From contig CAJJDJ010000012.1 in the NCBI GenBank assembly GCA_905182825.1, positions 1 to 7,160 on the forward strand: a stretch of 7,160 nucleotides of DNA. The letters run 5' to 3'. The translations under genes were made by a program, and so were the position numbers. This document shows, in pieces, positions 7,101-7,160 of the stretch. The stretch's first letter is position 1, and each line of letters starts with the position of its first letter. The notes beneath the pieces were generated by a model. That model was not told the origin of the DNA and searched no databases. It saw nothing but the letters and a program-made list of their open reading frames with translations. This stretch comes from Thiotrichaceae bacterium UBA7359. Lineage in GTDB: Bacteria; Pseudomonadota; Gammaproteobacteria; Eutrophobiales; Eutrophobiaceae.

Positions 7101-7160
7101 CCGGTGTTTTACTAAAACACATATACATAAATATATCGTTGAAGGTATCCATGCCACCCG
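1102..7160 (-). CDS. PfaA/Pfa2-like iterative polyketide / PUFA-type synthase (KS-AT-4xACP-KR-DH), 5'-partial
   Basis: This is a multidomain cytoplasmic synthase that builds an acyl chain from malonyl units on tethered ACPs. Residues are numbered from the Met codon at 7152-7150, which is internal: the frame is open to the window edge and the KS begins mid-domain. Visible order: KS C-terminal part (1-228), AT (335-640), Gln-rich linker (735-812), four ACPs (850-1212), KR (1262-1712) and DH (1735-1998). It ends at TAA (1104-1102). Key residues are present in every visible domain: KS His109 and His149, AT Ser439 and His543, four ACP serines in LGIDSIKR, KR Tyr1635, and DH His1754 and Asp1923. 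The LGIDSIKR(V/I)E ACP motif and the domain order are hallmarks of PfaA and myxobacterial Pfa2 proteins. Canonical marine PfaA proteins are longer, often with five or more ACPs. A related heterocyst-glycolipid or other secondary-lipid synthase is the main alternative. Domain assignment is secure; the product is unknown. Confidence 0.95.
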   Translation of the reverse strand, partial: GGMDTFNDIFMYMCFSKTPALSPTGNSRPFAKEGDGTILGEGLGAVILKRLEDAERDSDKIYAVLKGMGSSSDGKGNAIYAPSAEGQTKALWNAYREADVTPRSIELVEAHGTGTAVGDAVEAKALSSVYSQDNEDETWCALGSVKSMIGHTKAAAGVAGLIKTAMALRYKVLPPSIKVDEPLEIINPGTAPIYLNSVKRPWLNTLSTPRRAALSAFGFGGSNFHCVLEEAEETKTEIEWDGKVLIIGLSADSKSDLINQLPDASVLASSEELRFFAYDSCQLFKADAKYRLTIVVNQASPDLEKLIADVKQQLNDSSESAWQKLNGVTYSSGKIGNNIAFIFPGQGSQYVGMCRDLACQFPQFSTALEEANQIFIKATGKQSLADVLYPIPVFSKVEEKEQEKILRQTQNAQPAIGAVSIGVLNVLNHFAVAPTAAIGHSYGELTALSAAGFYNTDTLYRLSLIRGELMAAGEGDRGSMLAVVAAFEQVESLLKENNIELIIANHNSPSQVVLSGATEQIDNFAKIAKAEKIRAIKLPVAAAFHSPFVADAAKPFGDALASFEFSENKYQVLSNTSTDAYPTAAEPAKQLLANQLASPVRFVEQIEKLYAEGFNTFIEVGPGKTLTGLVGAILADKEFTAIAIDASAGKQQGQYDLAIALARLATKGVDVDLTKWDARCSELERPATDAKPAMTVSISGANVMLPRESRPSSKPKKTIINMTDEVKRTPQGAAPVVPQQNKGLLQATQESILALQKMQEQTARLHQQYLEGQETAQQSIQSLLEQQQRLMSGLPLAPVTQQAIEQTAQQQIKLKVPVQEKSVVPSAIEKLIIKEVEEPRSASSEIAEQTDIDINNLLLSVVSEKTGYPLEMLSLDMSLDTDLGIDSIKRVEILSALQEKLPWSAAVNPEELGTFQFLQHIVEFIVAGRPVVEKSTQIAVVSETKQTTPGDKYFEKVLLNIVSEKTGYLIEMLDLEMNLDSDLGIDSIKRVEILSALQEAMPDLPMVSPDELGQLQTLSSITELFISEQTENASESAILSAPQTINHDNDFTEKLLEVVSDKTGYPTEMLNLDMNLDSDLGIDSIKRVEILSAIQELIPELPSVSSDDMSALQTLRSIVDVFNMAEVVTSSTQQPGVTDLSVILLEVVADKTGYPAEMLNLEMNLDSDLGIDSIKRIEILSALQDKMSNLSVFAADDLAALQTLQQIIDYMNAQTGAIAPETDQVKQVEPSKCRDVKESRLVRSVVHARSLDHAEKRNTIAFNQAKEVWLSKSGGELAKQLAEELKSNGYKTRFVAKNVKPSDKLGALIIFANNQSDKQTLLDAFALMQTCSVSLKKSKGLLVSITTLGGNFGFDNNVQGSADQAGLYGLIKTADKEWGDVSCKSIDIDSDSLSIALLQQEIFLKGPLEIGLVGEQLFQLSLQEETLAEAQSQSQSQTEHKLLNEKDCIVISGGARGVTAEMAIKLAGTYQCNLLLLGRSPNPEDEPEWLTTLTESVTIKKEIFNNSGKKLKPADLEMRYQSILANREVRNSLQRIEKTGAMVQYASVDVTDADAVANVIDMARIELGNVTGIIHAAGILADRLIEDKTTEQFDAVYATKVEGLKNLLSATRDDELKLIVMYSSTTARLGRKGQVDYAAANEILNKIAQSENETRKDCKVLSINWGPWDGGMVTPALKKLFAAEGVGVIGLKAGTDYLIQEIESAGPVETVILGETDNILTAIPLNKSLPLTERANMTIAFERDLAVSSNDFLNSHVMNGQAVLPVAMIIEWFAHGALHSNPGMQFHGFDDFRVLKGITLKTNENIHLSILAGTMVQQGHLSLVPVELRSDDILYASAVMVLVDDYDDENVLPKLKAVKDTYQYQQGEYYQNGQLFHGQHLHGIKVVTHCSGKGIVANVNSAPTPTAWMKQPIRSSWLTDPLILDSAFQMMILWSFEQQGIGSLPTAIAHYRQYSRCYPKDGAKVIADVIEHTNHRANASIEFVDNKGTLIALMEGYECVRDSSLELAFKENALSIED
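1159..1950 (-). other. C-terminal dehydratase / product-template-like (PS-DH) hot-dog domain
   Basis: Residues about 1735-1998 form a double hot-dog dehydratase-like domain. The catalytic His is His1754 in HVMNGQAVLP, matching HxxxGxxVLP (codon 1893-1891). The partner acid is Asp1923 in DPLILDSAFQ, matching the DxxxQ pattern (codon 1386-1384). Between them, YYQNGQLFHGQHLHGI resembles the start of the second hot-dog. Such a C-terminal domain occurs in Pfa2/PfaA-type subunits, alongside FabA-like DHs in the PfaC-type subunit. Both catalytic residues are present, so it is likely to be functional. Confidence 0.85.
2017..3369 (-). other. Ketoreductase (KR) domain with upstream structural half
   Basis: This NADPH-dependent domain of the short-chain dehydrogenase fold reduces the beta-keto group after each condensation. 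The structural half (about 1262-1420) contains TTLGGNFGF and GLYGLIKTADKEWGDVSC. The catalytic half (about 1443-1712) has the nucleotide-binding loop ISGGARGVTAEMA (1449-1461), HAAGILADR (1573-1581), and catalytic Ser1622 and Tyr1635 in SSTTARLGRKGQVDYAAANE (codon for Tyr 2250-2248), followed by INWGPWDGGMV. An extra segment of about 70 residues lies between the first strand and DVTD. It matches the long insert I associate with PfaA-family KRs. The domain looks fully active. Confidence 0.92.
2851..2870 (-). repeat. Hexanucleotide microsatellite (TGATTG, about 3.3 copies)
   Basis: A perfect tandem 6-bp repeat is read on the minus strand as CAATCA, encoding alternating Gln-Ser (residues about 1429-1434). 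It falls in the short linker between the structural and catalytic halves of the KR. Because the unit is a multiple of three, copy changes would only lengthen or shorten a Gln-Ser linker. Confidence 0.85.
3523..3741 (-). other. ACP4 (phosphopantetheine attachment domain)
   Basis: Fourth and last ACP, residues about 1138-1210, with attachment Ser1171 in LDSDLGIDSIKRIEILSA (codon 3642-3640). It carries Ile for Val after KR, and ADKTGYPAEMLNLE upstream. The Ser-to-Ser distance from ACP3 is 89 residues, the shortest in the array. Confidence 0.93.
3790..4008 (-). other. ACP3 (phosphopantetheine attachment domain)
   Basis: Third ACP, residues about 1049-1121, with attachment Ser1082 in LDSDLGIDSIKRVEILSA (codon 3909-3907). 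It begins SDKTGYPTEMLNLD and is closest to ACP4 in both residues and codons. The Ser-to-Ser distance from ACP2 is 97 residues. Confidence 0.93.
4078..4299 (-). other. ACP2 (phosphopantetheine attachment domain)
   Basis: Second ACP, residues about 952-1025, with attachment Ser985 in LDSDLGIDSIKRVEIL (codon 4200-4198). It begins SEKTGY as ACP1 does and shares synonymous codon choices with ACP1. A linker of about 26 residues, rich in Thr, Val and Lys, separates the two. Confidence 0.93.
4378..4602 (-). other. ACP1 (phosphopantetheine attachment domain)
   Basis: First of four tandem ACPs, residues about 851-925. The phosphopantetheine-bearing Ser is Ser885 in DLGIDSIKRVEILSALQ (codon 4500-4498). 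It differs slightly from the others: LDTD rather than LDSD before the motif, and a WSAAVNPEEL stretch after it. SEKTGYPLEM precedes the motif. It should be active once modified by a phosphopantetheinyl transferase, which is not encoded in the window. Confidence 0.93.
4717..4950 (-). other. Gln-rich linker, predicted coiled coil, between AT and ACP array
   Basis: Residues about 735-812 are very rich in Gln, Leu and Glu (for example ALQKMQEQTARLHQQYLEGQ) with roughly heptad-spaced hydrophobics. This suggests a helix or coiled coil that could set the spacing or dimer contact between the KS-AT body and the ACPs. Similar Gln-rich segments sit at this place in PfaA-family proteins as I recall. The structural role is inference. 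The stretch before it (about 640-735) is low in recognisable motifs. Confidence 0.6.
5233..6150 (-). other. Malonyl-type acyltransferase (AT/MAT) domain
   Basis: This domain transfers malonyl groups from CoA to the ACPs. It opens with FPGQGSQYVGM (341-351). The nucleophile is Ser439 in GHSYGELTALSAAG (codon 5838-5836). The carboxylate-binding Arg is probably Arg464 in LIRGELM. The catalytic His is His543 in AAAFHSPFV; Phe before that His is the known signature for malonyl rather than methylmalonyl units. It closes with EVGPGKTLTGLV (617-628). All core residues are present, so it should be active. A KS-to-AT linker of about 100 residues precedes it. Confidence 0.93.
6469..7160 (-). other. KS domain, C-terminal part (first synthase gene)
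   Basis: This is the C-terminal two thirds or so of a condensing ketosynthase. It opens in the segment (GG)MDTFNDIFMYMCFSKTPA, which in PfaA-type KSs follows the active-site Cys, so the nucleophile is just outside the window. Visible landmarks are GDGTILGEGLGAVILKRLED (32-51), the first catalytic His in VEAHGTGTAVGDAVEAK (His109), the second in GSVKSMIGHTKAAAGVAG (His149), and the closing FGFGGSNFHCVLEE (215-228). Both histidines used for decarboxylation and condensation are intact, so the domain looks catalytic rather than a chain-length factor. Confidence 0.93.

Noticed and set aside
7150..7152. ATG as the start codon of the large synthase gene
   Set aside because: The frame stays open to the window edge (preceded by Gly-Gly), and the protein begins in the middle of a KS fold without its active-site Cys, so this Met is internal.

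Overview
The window holds two large genes, both on the minus strand. Both run off the window edges. Together they look like the core of an iterative, multidomain polyunsaturated-fatty-acid (Pfa) / 'secondary lipid' type synthase. By eye the DNA is moderately AT-rich, and there is no eukaryotic or phage-like feature. A bacterium is clear. A Gram-negative such as a gammaproteobacterium is plausible but is not proved by the sequence.

Reading in the direction of transcription (right to left), the first gene (7160 to 1102) is a PfaA/Pfa2-like megasynthase. Its visible order is: C-terminal part of a ketosynthase (KS), malonyl-type acyltransferase (AT), a Gln-rich linker predicted to be coiled coil, four tandem acyl carrier proteins (ACPs), a ketoreductase (KR) with its upstream structural half, and a C-terminal hot-dog dehydratase (DH/PS-DH). 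The KS N-terminus and its active-site Cys lie outside the window. The gene ends in TAA. After a 33-bp gap comes a second gene (1068 to 1), which starts with another KS domain. Its DAACASS active site is intact, and it is cut by the left edge after 356 residues. It resembles the first KS of PfaC/Pfa3-type subunits.

The presumed chemistry is as follows. The AT loads malonyl units onto the four ACPs, the KS domains condense them, the KR reduces the beta-keto group, and DH domains here and in the second protein remove water. The result would be a long-chain, possibly unsaturated or hydroxylated, acyl product. The product cannot be read from the sequence. The partners normally needed (chain-length factor, further DH domains, enoyl reductase PfaD, phosphopantetheinyl transferase) would lie outside the window.

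No tRNA, rRNA, mobile element, CRISPR array, promoter or terminator was found. Nearly every base is coding. The points most worth a second look are the direct adjacency of a PfaA-like and a PfaC-like gene without a separate pfaB between them, the shared reading frame of the two genes across one stop codon, the paired ancestry of the four ACPs, the in-frame hexanucleotide repeat inside the KR region, and the intact DH catalytic pair.
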